From assembly GCA_950295325.1 (NCBI GenBank), contig OX485807.1:438501-502500 (forward strand): DNA of 64,000 nt. Reading direction: 5' to 3'. The position numbers and the translations under genes were made by a program. Under the pieces are notes generated by a model. It was not told the origin of the DNA, searched no databases, and saw only the letters and a program-made list of their open reading frames with translations. Shown in pieces: positions 45,840-58,100 of this stretch (position 1 is the first letter of the stretch; each line of letters starts with the position of its first letter). Origin of the DNA: Polytrichum commune (Eukaryota; Streptophyta; Polytrichopsida; Polytrichales; Polytrichaceae).

Positions 45840-46899
45840 TGAGTACACAAAGGTTCTCTCATCTTTTCAAATCCACCAAGTACCAATATTTGACTGACAT
45901 TATCGATTTTCTATTAACCGGGTTAGTTCACTTATATCATTATTCATATTGTGCATTGAAATCATGCATTCAACTATATACTACTCCAACATTAGTCCTA
46001 CATATATATATTCCCCTCAAATTCAATTTTATGGGGTCCACCTTAAAAGTTAAAAATTGGAAAATGTATTTCTTATTTGTGTCTCCTACTTATGTGATTC
46101 TAGACCTTATTGGGCCTCATCTAAGCATGAAAAACAACTTTGCCACATTAACCTCTAAATGTCAAGGGGGTTGAAATCTCAACATGACCCATTTTGAAGC
46201 ATTGCATTGGGGAATTTTTGTAAGCAATCAAGAGTTTTTTGATATAGCAGAATCATATGGAATTAAGAAAGTGAATGTTTAGAATACTCATGATAGTGTT
46301 CAACTATGTATGGAGCGTATATAGAATGATTTATTGGATATATATATATGTGAGTGGAGGTTTAATTTGGACAACATTGGAGCATGGTTTATGCCTCCGA
46401 ACGCAAGATCAACCACATGATCTCACCTCAACTCATGATACATATGCTCGTATTTAGACGGGACTTGGACCCAATCTAATTCCGCAAATGCAGGGCAATC
46501 CCTTGTGATGGTTTATAATACCGTAGCACCTTTACCACTTCCACATACATCAAACTTTCTTTAGGAAAAACCAATATTTTTGGAGGTTGTACTTCTAAAA
46601 TCTCAAGAATAGATATGAAAAAATGATATTTCCTTAAAACCATGAATTACCTAATCTAAAGTATAAATTATAATTTTAAAAAACCTATAAATAGACAAAG
46701 CAGTAAAGGCACCCCACTACAAGCACTAAAAGCACTAAAAGCACATATGCATGTATACATGACAATTGATAATTGTATAATGTCGTATACATGTGGGAGC
46801 TAGAGCTAGAGCGTTGAGAGAGGATGCACACAAACGTTGATGGACCTTCGGAGGCTACATTTTGCAAACAATTAACCCTCCATGCGGACATGAGTAGGA
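45840..46899. other. AT-rich spacer
   Basis: Includes a short AT-microsatellite near 46343. The ORFs at 45839 and 46275 have no family signature. Confidence 0.35.
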
Positions 46900-47658
46900 G
46901 GGGCCATTCACGATCATGGTACTACTTTCGGGACAAAGGACTTAAGGACTTTGTCGGATTGATCTTGGTTTTATCATGATTTACTATTATTTGATCAATA
47001 AATTTTACATAAATAAGTAGATAGTTCATAAGCTTTATCAAGAAATGTTTTTATTATTATTTAATAATCACCCTAAACCCTAAACCCTAAACCCTAGGCC
47101 ACATTAGTGGCATTTTTTTGCTATTTAGGTGTGCATTGGTGGTCAATTATTTCCTGTTATGTATCTTGGTACCTTGGTAAAAGTGTCATGTGTCCATTCA
47201 TATAAATGTTTTTGTCCAATTCTAATACTAGACGTTCCTTTTACGTGTGGCCGTGAGTATATGTATATTTGGACATGTTTGGTGCCACATGTAAAGTTGG
47301 GCAATTGCTATTCAATATATATGTGGTTCTATTGGTCCACACTTGAACGATGAGTGTGAGGAAAAAAATTGGGATCATTTCGATTGATTCTTGTTGTCCT
47401 TTTCATTCCTTGATCCTAAGGTGAACAATTAAGACAACACTCCTGAATGTCCTTTAAGGAATCAAAAGGATATCTTAGATGACCCTATTCCTTCTAAATT
47501 AACTTTGTCAGTGTACTCGATATGGAGTATGAAATGTAGGTATGATCCAAAACATGCTTCACAATACAAATCTAAGCATACCAAGCATGTGAAGTTATCC
47601 AAAAAAGTCCGTTTTCCGTTAGATGGCCAAAAGTAGTACCCCAACCGTGAATGGCCCC
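46900..47658 (+). mobile_element. DNA transposon with telomeric motif, copy 1
   Basis: About 759 bp with terminal inverted repeats of roughly 32 bp (GGGGCCATTCACG, GGTACTACTTT). It carries CCCTAAACCCTAAACCCTAA at about 47071-47098. The copy at 49314-50067 is the same element in opposite orientation, very similar over its full length. No transposase was seen, and I could not find a clear target duplication. Confidence 0.7.
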
Positions 47659-48017
47659 ATAACCTGCATGCCATTTGGTTTTATTAGATCCCTTTAATCC
47701 ACAATGAATGAATTTACATGGCGCCACAAGACTCTAGCTAGAGCTTTGTGGTGTCTACATTAAACTCATGAACTTGAAAGGTGATCATGCATCAAAATCT
47801 TCAAAACCTATAACTGTCTATTTGGATACTTAGACTTCATGAACAATATCAAAGATCCTAAAGTACTCTTATGAAAACCAGTTAGAGTGAATTGATTGTC
47901 AACCCAAAAATGAACTCGATCCCCTTCATCCACACAATAGGTAAGTTTATGTGGACACCATGAAGTGCCATTTGTTATTTGTTTAGCCCTCTTATGGCAC
48001 TTAACATGTTGTTGTCC

Positions 48018-48655
48018 CAGGGAGTGCATTGTTCAAGTATTGTAAATATACACGTGCGTGCACAAAAGGGGTATTATTTAGAACAAGCATGTACAAAATG
48101 TACGTACAAGAGACATATTGCTATTAAGCAGGAAGTAGATGTACATGAGGCTGGAGATAAGGCTATAGAAAAATATATGTAAAGTACGGGTTTACGCGTT
48201 TACGCGTTCAAGTTAGACCTAGACCAAGAATCATGCGTTTTTTCATCCACTAAGTAACAACCTTATTTGGAGTTATGATCTCACAAATCATATTACGGTA
48301 GAATTGGATACGGTTATTGCTTTGGCCAATTTGACGTATGATGCTGAAACAGACACGTACGAACTTCATCCAAGTGATGAAAAAGTCTTTAACGACTTTA
48401 TAACTAAAAATCCATGATTTGATAGTATACATATAATAGGGCCATATTTTTGCATTTCCAAACATTTGTACACATGTTATATACAATTTTTGTATTTTTT
48501 TGGGACCTTTATGTACGTTTGGAAATGTATTTTGAAGCAATGAGATTTGTAAGTATATTGCTTGATTTTAGCAAAAATAAAATGTATACAGGGATATTTT
48601 AATAAGGGGCATGCACGCACGTGATACTTGGTTTTAATGAATAGTGCACTCCCTG
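48018..48655. mobile_element. hAT-like MITE, about 638 bp
   Basis: Ends CAGGGAGTGCA at 48018 and its complement at 48655, with further arm matches (CACGTGCGTGCA, AAGGGG). TTGTTGT occurs at 48009-48015 and 48659-48665, set 2-3 bases out from the ends, so the duplication is tentative. CAGGG ends suit hAT elements. No coding capacity. Confidence 0.5.
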
Positions 48656-49313
48656 AGGTTGTTGTCAACCATATGAGGTATCGTACTTCACCACCTTGAA
48701 ATATAAGCAGCAAATCATAATAATGTGTTATTAATTGAGTTAATGTGTTATTGATAAGCGAGTGTTGGTAATCTTGGGAATGTGTCCGATCCATTGATGG
48801 ATGTTCGGTAAATCGTGAGTGTAATCCAATATAATGCAATTGATTTCTTCAACCACTAAATGTTTTTGGGAGACCACATTGTGGTTGATGGGTGTAGGGG
48901 GATAGGACTTACAGACTCTCCCGTTCAACAAGGCTAATTTTCATTCACTTTTTCAAGGCTAAGTTGGGGGTAGTGTTTGGAGCCTCTTACTAGTCTTGAT
49001 TGCCAACAAGAATCTCTTGATATTGGACTTGTCAACTCTCAAGGGCTCCATCAAAAACTTGTTACTTATTCCGCTCCATTCATTCAAGTGAATAATGGAG
49101 GCTTCAAGTTCCAAGAGGATTGAATACAACAAGCACAAATGGATTGACATGCATAATTTATCTATATATATAAATAAATAAAACAATGTCAAGAAACGGT
49201 CTTTTAAGGCAAGCATAAGTTTATTGTTTGCAAAGAAAAGAAATAGAAAACATGAAAAAAAGGAAGGATGTCAATGTGTCACATTGACATGCAATGTTTG
49301 TTCACTACCTCCT
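48656..49313. other. Spacer between transposons
   Basis: No gene was recognised. Short minus-strand ORFs at 48740 and 48959 have no family signature. Confidence 0.35.
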
Positions 49314-50067
49314 GGGGCCATTCACGGTTAGGGTACTACTTTTGGCCGTCTAACGGAAAACGGACTTTTTTGGATAACTTCACATGCTTGGTATGCTTAG
49401 ATTTGTATTGTGAAGCATATTTTGGATCATACCTACATTTCATACTCCATATCGAGTACACTGACAAAGTTAATTTAGAAGGAATAGGGTCATCTAAGAT
49501 ATTCTTTTGATTTCTTAAAGGACATTCAGGAGTGATGTCTTAATTGTTCACCTTAGGATCAAGGAATGAAAAGGACAACAAGAATCAATTGAAACGATCC
49601 CAAAAAATTTCCTCACACTCATCGTTCAAGTGTGTACCAATAGAACCAAATATGTATTGAATAGCAATTGCCCAACTTTACATGTGGCACCAAACATGTC
49701 CAAATATACATATACTCACGGCCACACGTAAAAGGAACGTCTAGTATTAGAATTGGACAAAAACATTTTATATGAATGGACACATGACACTTTTACCAAG
49801 GTACCAAGATACATAACAGGAAATAATTGACCACCAATGCACACCTAAATAGCAACAAAATGCCACTGATGTGGCCTAGGGTTTAGGGTTTAGGGTGATT
49901 ATTAAATAATAATAAAAATATTTCTTGATAAAGCTTATGAACTATCTACTTATTTATGTAAAATTTATTGATCAAATAATAGTAAATCATGATAAAAACC
50001 AAGATCAATGCGACAAAGTCCTTAAGTCCTTTGTCCCAAAAGTAGTACCTCAACCGTGAATGCCCCC
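49314..50067 (-). mobile_element. DNA transposon with telomeric motif, copy 2 (inverted)
   Basis: Reverse-complement copy of 46900-47658, about 754 bp, including the telomere-type TTTAGGG repeats at 49873-49896 and the same terminal repeats. Similarity stops at the element ends on both sides, which shows a mobile element and not a larger inverted duplication. Confidence 0.7.
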
Positions 50068-51420
50068 TTATAAGCCAATTCATTTCAACATGGACTCCAC
50101 TTAATTAACTTGGAATCTTTGATGCTAGATTGAAAATCAAATCTTCTTAAAACTAACAACTTTAAGCTACAACTTTAGTTCCTAGCATATTTGCCTTAAT
50201 GCACAACTTTGTGCAGACATCACAACGCTTTTGCATCCATTGTGGCATCCATCATGAATGAAGGTTAAAGTTTTTTTTAAATTATTTTTTTCTGAATAAA
50301 TAAAAAAACCAACAAGTTCTTGTAGGTTGAAAGCCAATTTTGCTTTCCTCATGCATGAGTTTACGTAATCACCATGAAGCTATAACCCACAAATACTCCT
50401 TGGGTAAGATGACTTCATAGAACATCAATTTCATGAAGGTTCCAAGCTAGTCCATGAACCTTCCAATGAATGTTAGCAGAGTGTTCTACCAATTTCATGG
50501 ACCTTCTAAATTAGTTCATGATTCTTCTAAACCAACTTGACATGTGGCCAACATACTTCAATTTCATGATAGTGAACCTTTACCTCTAGCTACTTCATGA
50601 ATCTTCCAAACCAATTCTAGAACTACATTTCACACTTTATGGATTTTGTATTTTGAACTTCTCAACTTCTCGCCTCCTTGTTTCGCATTCTCTCCCTTCT
50701 CATTGTTCATTGATTCCTCCTCCGTCTATGTTCACCTGGAAGCCTCTAGCCTTGATGTCGATTTTTCTTTGGTCTTTCATTACAATACCTCATAGCCAAA
50801 AGCAAGCAATGTCGGTTCTTCTATAGTCTTTGCGTATTATACATTGAAGCAATCACCACAACCCCGATGTAAGTTGGAGTGCACAATCTCGTGGATTTGA
50901 GAGTGTAGTGTGGTTATGAATTTGATTGTGGGAAGAGTCTTGGTTGTGTGAGTAGAGCGTATAATGTGTTTGGAGTCGGTCTTTAGTCGTGCAACGTTTT
51001 GGTAGAGCTAGTCGTGGGGAGTGATTATAGAATCTTATACATGATGCAACATTCTTTGTGAAATATAGTTTCATGAAATTGTTCACAACATGTAGTGAAA
51101 TTTGTTGAAAATTCAAGTTAAATTGATTGTCTATATAGTAAACTTGGTTCATGATTCCAATGAAATTGGTAGAGCCTATAGCTAAATTGGTTTGTAAAAT
51201 CTGGAAATTGATTTTGCACATTTGTGAATTTGTCTTACCAAAGGAGTAATAAGTACCTAAGTTTCACACAATACGATTACAACTACACATTTGATTTCAT
51301 GTGACATTAGAATGGTGTGCCATGTCATTTCCAATGGCCTTCATGACTTATAGTGTAGCAGTGAGTGTCATTTAATGCCTCTTTATTTGCCACAATGATT
51401 AAAAGAAAATTAATTTGGGC
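50068..51420. other. AT-rich spacer
   Basis: No gene was recognised. 50400-50600 is loosely repetitive (variants of AATTTCATGAACCTTCCAA). Confidence 0.35.
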
Positions 51421-51600
51421 CAATGATGAATACCTAGTGTGGGCCACACTAAATCATATAGTTAGTGTAGGCAAACTTGCATGGAAAACAAAAGGTTGAT
51501 GCACTAACTTCCTAGTGATTCCAATTTACATACGGATTCCAACGGGCGGAAGTGAGAGAAAGCGACAAACCCAATTAAGAGGACATGGTCTAAGTCCATT
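51421..51600. repeat. Dispersed repeat, copy 1 of a pair flanking the Harbinger element
   Basis: Shares GGGCCACACTAAA, GATGCACTAACTTC/AATGCACTAACTTC, CCCAATTT-type blocks and AGGACATGGTC with 53318-53510 in direct orientation, diverged. Confidence 0.6.
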
Positions 51601-52242
51601 GCTCCACAATACTGGGGTACCCAAATTCCTCATAACACATCTTAATTGGACCCCTATATTTGATTGATTTGTGGTTTGGTGAGGATCAAAGAACAAATAC
51701 CATAAAGACACCATATAAGATATTGGACTATGTCTTCAAATTTTATTAACTATTCCATACTCAATAATGAACTCTACCATGAGGATTTATGTAATCAATG
51801 AAGAAATCAATAAACATGCATTTACAATAACGGATAACTAAATCAACAAACATGCATTTATGATAACCGATAACTAAATCAACAAAGCTCTGATTTTCAA
51901 TATGATTTTTGATGATGCTTCATTGTAGGTTTGCTAATGCAACACAAGTTTCATTGTGCAAATGTAATTGGTAGAAGATGGCGAGCATGAAAAGTGATCC
52001 TTAGTTGCCATCCTTAGTTGCCATCGAGTGAATGCAAGACAATTAGGGCCGGTTTACACTACGGTGGAGAAGGCCTCCAGTCATGAAAAAAAGGGCGTTT
52101 CTCAATTGTGATTGGTCGAAAATGCAACTCTTGACCGGTGGGTGTTTACACTAGGTGAAGAAAACAATGGTGGTGAACTTTTCTCATGGATGATAAAATG
52201 ACATGGCCGCCTACATGGCCGCCTACATGGCGGCACTTTTTG

Positions 52243-52326
52243 GAGTTGGGCTTCTCTGGAGGAGGAGTTTCTTGTCCGGCCTCAAGAGGCCGGACAAGAA
52301 ACTCCTCCTCCGGAGAAGCCCAACTC
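52243..52326. repeat. Near-perfect 41-bp palindrome
   Basis: Arms 52243-52283 and 52286-52326 are complementary with one mismatch and a 2-base loop (centre GGCCTCAAGAGGCC). It begins where the transposase remnant ends. Confidence 0.85.
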
Positions 52327-52752
52327 AATATGTAATCATACCATACAAATCGGCAAGTGTATGCAAAGTATCACCGGTTGCCAATCGATGCAATGTCAAA
52401 GAAATTCTACACTCTATTGGAATACAAAGTCTTAATTTTGTATCTTTCTTGCTCAACATGGGTCCAAGCAAATGACATAAATAAATAAAAGTAGGCTTAC
52501 TCACCCGTACACAATCTTTGAACATTTTTGCATTATATGATCCAAGAAGAAATTGTGACACATATCCACTTGGCCGGTCAAATTTCCACACCACCCTCTC
52601 CTTGCTCCCAAACAAAAATATGCCATCATCATAATTGAAGCATTATGGTGATACATGATGGTTTTTTGTATCGCCATAGTTGAAACGATAAAATACTTCA
52701 AAACCATAAAGATCATAAGAGAGCACAAAATCTCTCTTCTTCGATTATCCAT
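52325..52752 (-). pseudogene. Harbinger transposase N-terminal remnant
   Basis: The protein begins MDNRRREILCSLMIF (52752). The frame then changes near 52615, and it continues RVSKPTFIYLCHLLGPML, a KKDTKLRLCIPIECRISLTL segment and HRLATGDTLHTLADLYG before a stop at 52325. This is the region that precedes the DDE_Tnp_4 catalytic domain in plant Harbinger (ALP1-type) transposases, where FRMSKPTFxxLC and RLATGExYRxIxxLFG are usual. The catalytic domain is missing, replaced by the palindrome and repeats. Confidence 0.75.
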
Positions 52753-53317
52753 GATTGAAGATCAAAGATAAGAAGAGAGAAATTGATGAGGATGATTAAG
52801 AGGAGAGCATGTCTAAAATAATACCAAAGAGTAGTGCTTTGTCCAATGTGTATGGGTTTTCCCCTCTTCATTCTTAAACACCCAAGGAGACATTTATTTC
52901 CTACATGGGCCAAACTTGACAATTGGCAATTTGGCAATTTTCATTATCTTTTGAATAAAATTGAACATTATATTACACAATTCTTATGAACACAATTCTT
53001 GTTGAAATCTTTTGATACAATGTGAATGTAGAGAATTATGGTTTTTTATCACAAAAAATCTTCACCATTAGGTGAACTTCTCTTCTCCGGTGGACTTCTC
53101 CGGTGGACTTCTCCGCTAAACTTCTCCTCTAGGTGTTTAGACTTCAACCGGTCAAGACTCCTTAAGAAATATTTTATTGCCTTTAATTCTTCTCCGGCAC
53201 ATCCACCATTTGCCTCATATAACCATGTCTTGGCCAAGCATTCTTGACCAACCGGAGGCCTTCTCCACCGTAGTGTAAACCGGCCCTTAGGATGGGTTGA
53301 TAATGCATACCGATCGA

Positions 53318-53510
53318 GTGCGGGCCACACTAAACTCGATGTTTAATGCAGCCAAATTCGCGCGGAAAACCAAATGGTCAATGCACTAACTTCGTAGCTA
53401 ACGATCCCAATTTCCTCACATTCAAGGTGCACACGGATTTCGAAGGTCGCAAGTGAGACAAACCGTATTAGCTTATAATTAGGAGGACATGGTCAAGCCC
53501 ACCATTCGCA
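53318..53510. repeat. Dispersed repeat, copy 2
   Basis: Second copy of the repeat at 51421-51600, on the other side of the Harbinger element. Confidence 0.55.
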
Positions 53511-53640
53511 GGCAGGCCGCTAGCTCTTCATCACACTCCATAATGCTTGCTGACACATGGAATCTGTGTGTTGCTTTGTCGTCTGTGTGTCTTCTCCTCC
53601 ACATTTATGAATGTAACTTCAGTTAACTTTATGGCACTTT

Positions 53641-54163
53641 CATCACTTCCTGCCCGGTACCTAGTGCACAGACAGACCGATATTTGTTACAGTATTGTCC
53701 AGGGAGAATTTTGGCAACATCAGTCGAGATCCAAGTGTTTTCCAACTCCAACATACAACCGGTTATATGTTGATATCTTTTGGTTTTCCTTTATGATTTA
53801 AGGTATATCCTATAGATTCCTCTAAAATGATTGACGATTTGTTTTAAGTCTTGAACTTGAACCAACCCATTTGTAACTAGCAGCCAGATTTCCACCACTC
53901 AGCACTTGTTGCCCAGTAGTGCACAGACAGACCAATATTTGTTGCAGTGTCCGGGAAGATTTCAGACACAATTGGTTGGGATTCAAGTGTTTCCAAGTCG
54001 AACTGTTACATGTTGATACCTTTCGGTTTTCCTTTATTGATGTAACATATATTCCTTAGATCCCTCTAAAATGGTCGACGATTTGCCTAAAGTCTTGAAC
54101 TTGAACTGGTCGCTTCTGAAACTCAACTGGCCCATCTGTAACTTTAAACTTAGCAGTCAAATC
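53641..54163. repeat. Tandem direct duplication of about 260 bp
   Basis: Copies 53641-53900 and 53901-54163 share TGCACAGACAGACC, ATATTTGTT, GTTTTCCTTTAT, CCTCTAAAATG and AAGTCTTGAACTTGAAC. The ORF at 53547-53801 crosses copy 1 and is probably not a gene. Confidence 0.7.
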
Positions 54164-55162
54164 TCCGCGGTTGTAGATTTGTTATGATTCATCAAGCTCG
54201 TCAAAGTCGATTTCCTCCTCTGAACTCACTGACACATGAAATTTGCACTTGCAGCAGGTATAGGCTGTGCCAAGCCTGCGCTCTTCTGACATGGACATCT
54301 CCTAGGTTACTTACACAGCTTTCCTCGAATGCCATCACTTCATTCCTGAGCTGCTTTCCTCTTCCCATCTTTGATGCCATCTTGGCTTCAAGTTGGCTTA
54401 TTAATGTACTGCTTTCCTCAGATTGCATTACAATAACCTAAGTTAAGTTAGCCTTCTCTCCATCGTGCACCATCATCATGATCATCACTTCATTCATGTG
54501 AATGCCAAGGGGAAATTCATCGAGCAGTAGTTGTTCATGCTCCGGTGACCACCGACATTCGAGTTTGTGAAGGCACCGCTCTTGTGGTGGCCGGTGCTCG
54601 AGTACGTCTGCTCCTAGTGCTGGCCTGCTCTGCTCTAGTCTACGAACTTCCTCAATCCAGCTGTTCTGCGTTAGACCGATTGATTGAGTTCGTCACATTG
54701 AACACTCGCCGACATCCTTTGCAGCTATTCGCAGCTGAATCCATCACTTTCTGCGGTGCAGTTCGACTCAGGTGATCGAATAGCATCCCACAGCATGCAC
54801 ATTCTTCTAGCTCACGTCTGTATCAGTTGGGGAGTTCGAGCTACTCGGTGAGCGGCTATGGAGCTTTCAACAAGGCTGCGTCACTAGAATAATGCAGTAG
54901 TACATGTGGCTGTGATTTCTGTGTGCAAACAGATCAGCAGTCTATCTATGGCCTCTTCTTCTTCTTCTTCTTCTCCTTCTTCGTCTTCGTCATCATAAGA
55001 GCAGCAATGTCACGGAGTCGGTCGCCATAGCTGCTGGCCATTCGCAGCTGTGGTGCCCCTGCAGTGATGGACGCGGAACACAACACCGTAAACTCCGACC
55101 CGTACCGAATGAGGAATTCTAGTGCAGCAATGGAACCGATGCAGCAGCTGACGAGATTAACA
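54164..55162. other. Upstream region of the pectate lyase-like gene
   Basis: Holds a CTT-type microsatellite at 54953-55000. Short ORFs at 54184 and 54545 lack family support. The 5' UTR of the next gene probably lies in the last 100-150 bases. Confidence 0.35.
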
Positions 55163-58100
55163 ATGGCGAAGAATAAGCAGCTTCTGCTGTGCTGGATGAC
55201 GTTGCTGTTGGTGCTCACCCGTGCAGGGGGTCATGCGGTGTCGGACGCGGTGAATGCGTCTTCAGATACCATGATCACCATTGGAATGTCATCTGAGGAT
55301 TCCAGGTATCCTTGCAATCGATTTCTCCATATTCACACCTCGATAGATTGTCTCAGGCGTTTGTTTCTAGTGGAATTTTAAACCTGTCTGCATTCTTACA
55401 ATCTTTCCAGACTTTTGTAGGACACCTGCATTCTTTGCTACATTCTTCTAAACTTGCTGTGGTGTTACACGAAACTTCATCGGAGCCATTAGAGAGGTCT
55501 ATCACAACCAGCTCTTGGCACTCGATATCCCTGAACAACACGGCGTATTACAGCTCTGACTTGAACATTAGAACCTCTCCTCGAACCGGAAACATAATTT
55601 ACTCAACGGCTGTCCACACCCGAATGGGAAAACCGCTCACTGCGTCATTTAACTACATAGACCTCGGCAGGAACAGAGGCAAACCATTGGAATTGTACCA
55701 GAAATCACTGAGTCGATTAAAGAGGTAAGGGGGAGATGACAGAAACTCCAATCGGTATGAAGTCTAAATTTAGAATATACCAGGCTTTTGTATGTGAACC
55801 TTTTAGGAACAGTTCTGTCGCAGCTTTGCCTTGATCTTCGAGACTTTGCTTTCCATTAGAGATATTCTTGGCGTGGGAGTCAATAACTACTTAGGTAGAT
55901 CTTAAACGGCGCTCCAAAAACCCTAGGAAGAGTTCTAGGTAGCAACCTATGTATACAGTCCGACTCTTCCTATGAGCCAGTGAATGCCATTTCATCTTGA
56001 GAACAGCTCGAAGAGATATTCCACATTGATGCTGGTAACATTGATAAACTGTCAAAATCCCTGCTGGCATGAGGATCGAGCAGGAATGGTTTGGTCCATC
56101 ACATGCAAACGTCAGAAGCTGAAAATTAGGTTGAATTTCAAGGCCGTTTGCATGTGATCAACCTTTAGGCTGAGTTCTGCCGCATCTTGGCCTTAATCTT
56201 CCACACTTCGTATCCTCTTAAAGAAAGCCTTGGCATGAGAGTCCGTAAATAATTCAATGTCACATGGCGCTCCCAAAACCCTAAGAAGGGTTTTTATTAG
56301 CGACCTACATACAGTCCGACTCTTCGATGAGCTAGTGAATGCAAATTCACCAGGAGTAAAATTTGAGCACTTTGAAGATATTACACCTTAATGCTGGTAC
56401 CATTATTGAAATATCAAAAGCACTGCCGGCATCCCATAAGGATTGAGCAAGAATGTGGAAGTGATTGGATTTAAGCAGCGCTTGATCAACCTCAAAAATA
56501 AATGCCAATTTATCGGTAATACACATTGAGATACACATTGCGGGTGCCTATTAAAATGTCAGAAATCCTGCCATACACGAGGAAGAATTTGGAAGTGATT
56601 GGTTGCACTTGGAAAAAACCTTGCCATGGGTTTTAGTAAATAGGAGTATCTCACACACGGCGCTCCTTAAACCCTAGGAAGGGTTTTAGGGCGCGACCTT
56701 CAGTCTGACGACTCTTTCGATTTGCCATTGAATACCAATTCATAATGAGTACACATTGAGATCCACATTGCGGGTGCCAATTAAAATGTCAAAAATCCTG
56801 CCATACATGAGGATTACAGGAGGATTGAGCAAGAACTTGGAGGTGATTGGTTGGGGTTTCAGGACGGTTGTATGTGATTACTCATTAGAATGAGTTCTGC
56901 CGCATCTTTGCCTTAATCTTCCAGACCTGATATTCTTCTAGACAAAAACTTGGCATGGGCGTGAAATGGGTATCTCAAATAATGAGTCTTCGAACGCTTA
57001 GAAGATCCATATTGCAATGTGAAAAATCCTGCCATACATGAAGATTGAACAAGAACTTGGAGGTGATTTGTTGGGGTTGCAGGGCTGGCCACAAAGAAGT
57101 TCCTCGCCGTCGAGGATTGACGGATTGCCAGACGGGGAACCCAATTGACGATTGCTGGAGGTGCGACAGCAGTTGGGAGCAGAACCGCCAAGGGCTGGCG
57201 GACTGTGCGATTGGGTTTGGGAAGAATGCGGCCGGAGGCAAGGATGGGCCGATCTACGTGGTGACGGATGACAGCGACGATGATGTGGTGACGCCCAATA
57301 ATGGAACGCTGCGTTGGGCGGCCATCCAGACGGAGCCTCTTTGGATCATCTTCTCGCGTGACATGAAGATCACTCTCACGCAGGAGCTCATTATGAACAA
57401 TTACAAAACCATCGATGGCCGTGGCTTCGATGTGCACATAGCCGGTGGTGCAGGTACACATACACAAATTCCTCTTAGATATTTCTTTACAGAATTCAGG
57501 TTTGATCTTGAATAGAGTTATCTTTTAACTCAATGGGACTTTGAGTCGTTGGGAATTTGTCTCTTATGATGTTCCATTGGTTGTTAGCATACAACATCAA
57601 TAATTTCTTTCCACTTGTGATGGTGCATCCTCGGAGGTAGTGTTTGAATCTGAATGAGAAACCTATTTCGTGAACTTCAGTGAGGGCCAAACTTATATTC
57701 GCACCTCTTGGCATGCCAAAATGCGTTTGACCCTCAATGAACCGATGTAGAATGTTCTTAGTTCAAATCTCCACACGACCTCCAAGCATGCACCACAGAC
57801 TTACCGAACATGGAAGGTGTTGTTAGCAAAACAACCAACTCCTTATGGAAAGTCATGTTGAGTTAGAGGGTCTCCACCAATTTGGGAATCAAGATACATT
57901 TCAAGCGCTGACTATATGGACTATGCTGGAGATGATGGTAATCCTCCTGCATCACCACATGGAGAGAAATCCTCTACCTGATTCCTTAACTACAGGTAGA
58001 AATAAGAAATTGCTACTCTTTTGTAACCCACACACACTGTAATTTCACCTGTGAATGTGCATCACTTTTGCAAAAAACAATTTGCTCCACCAAGAGAATC

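Larger units (their letters stand above)
52046..53286 (-). mobile_element. PIF/Harbinger element, 1,241 bp, non-autonomous
   Basis: Perfect 33-bp terminal inverted repeats start GGGCCGGTTTACACTACGG (52046-52078 and 53254-53286), flanked by TTA at 52043-52045 and 53287-53289. A transposase remnant lies inside on the minus strand. The perfect ends suggest recent mobility compared with the other elements here. Confidence 0.85.

Noticed and set aside
47071-47098. Chromosome end or telomere
   Set aside because: Only a few units, inside a mobile element that occurs twice in the window.
54946-55218. 90-codon minus-strand ORF with a Lys run
   Set aside because: The Lys run is the CTT microsatellite read in antisense, and it overlaps the pectate lyase first exon.
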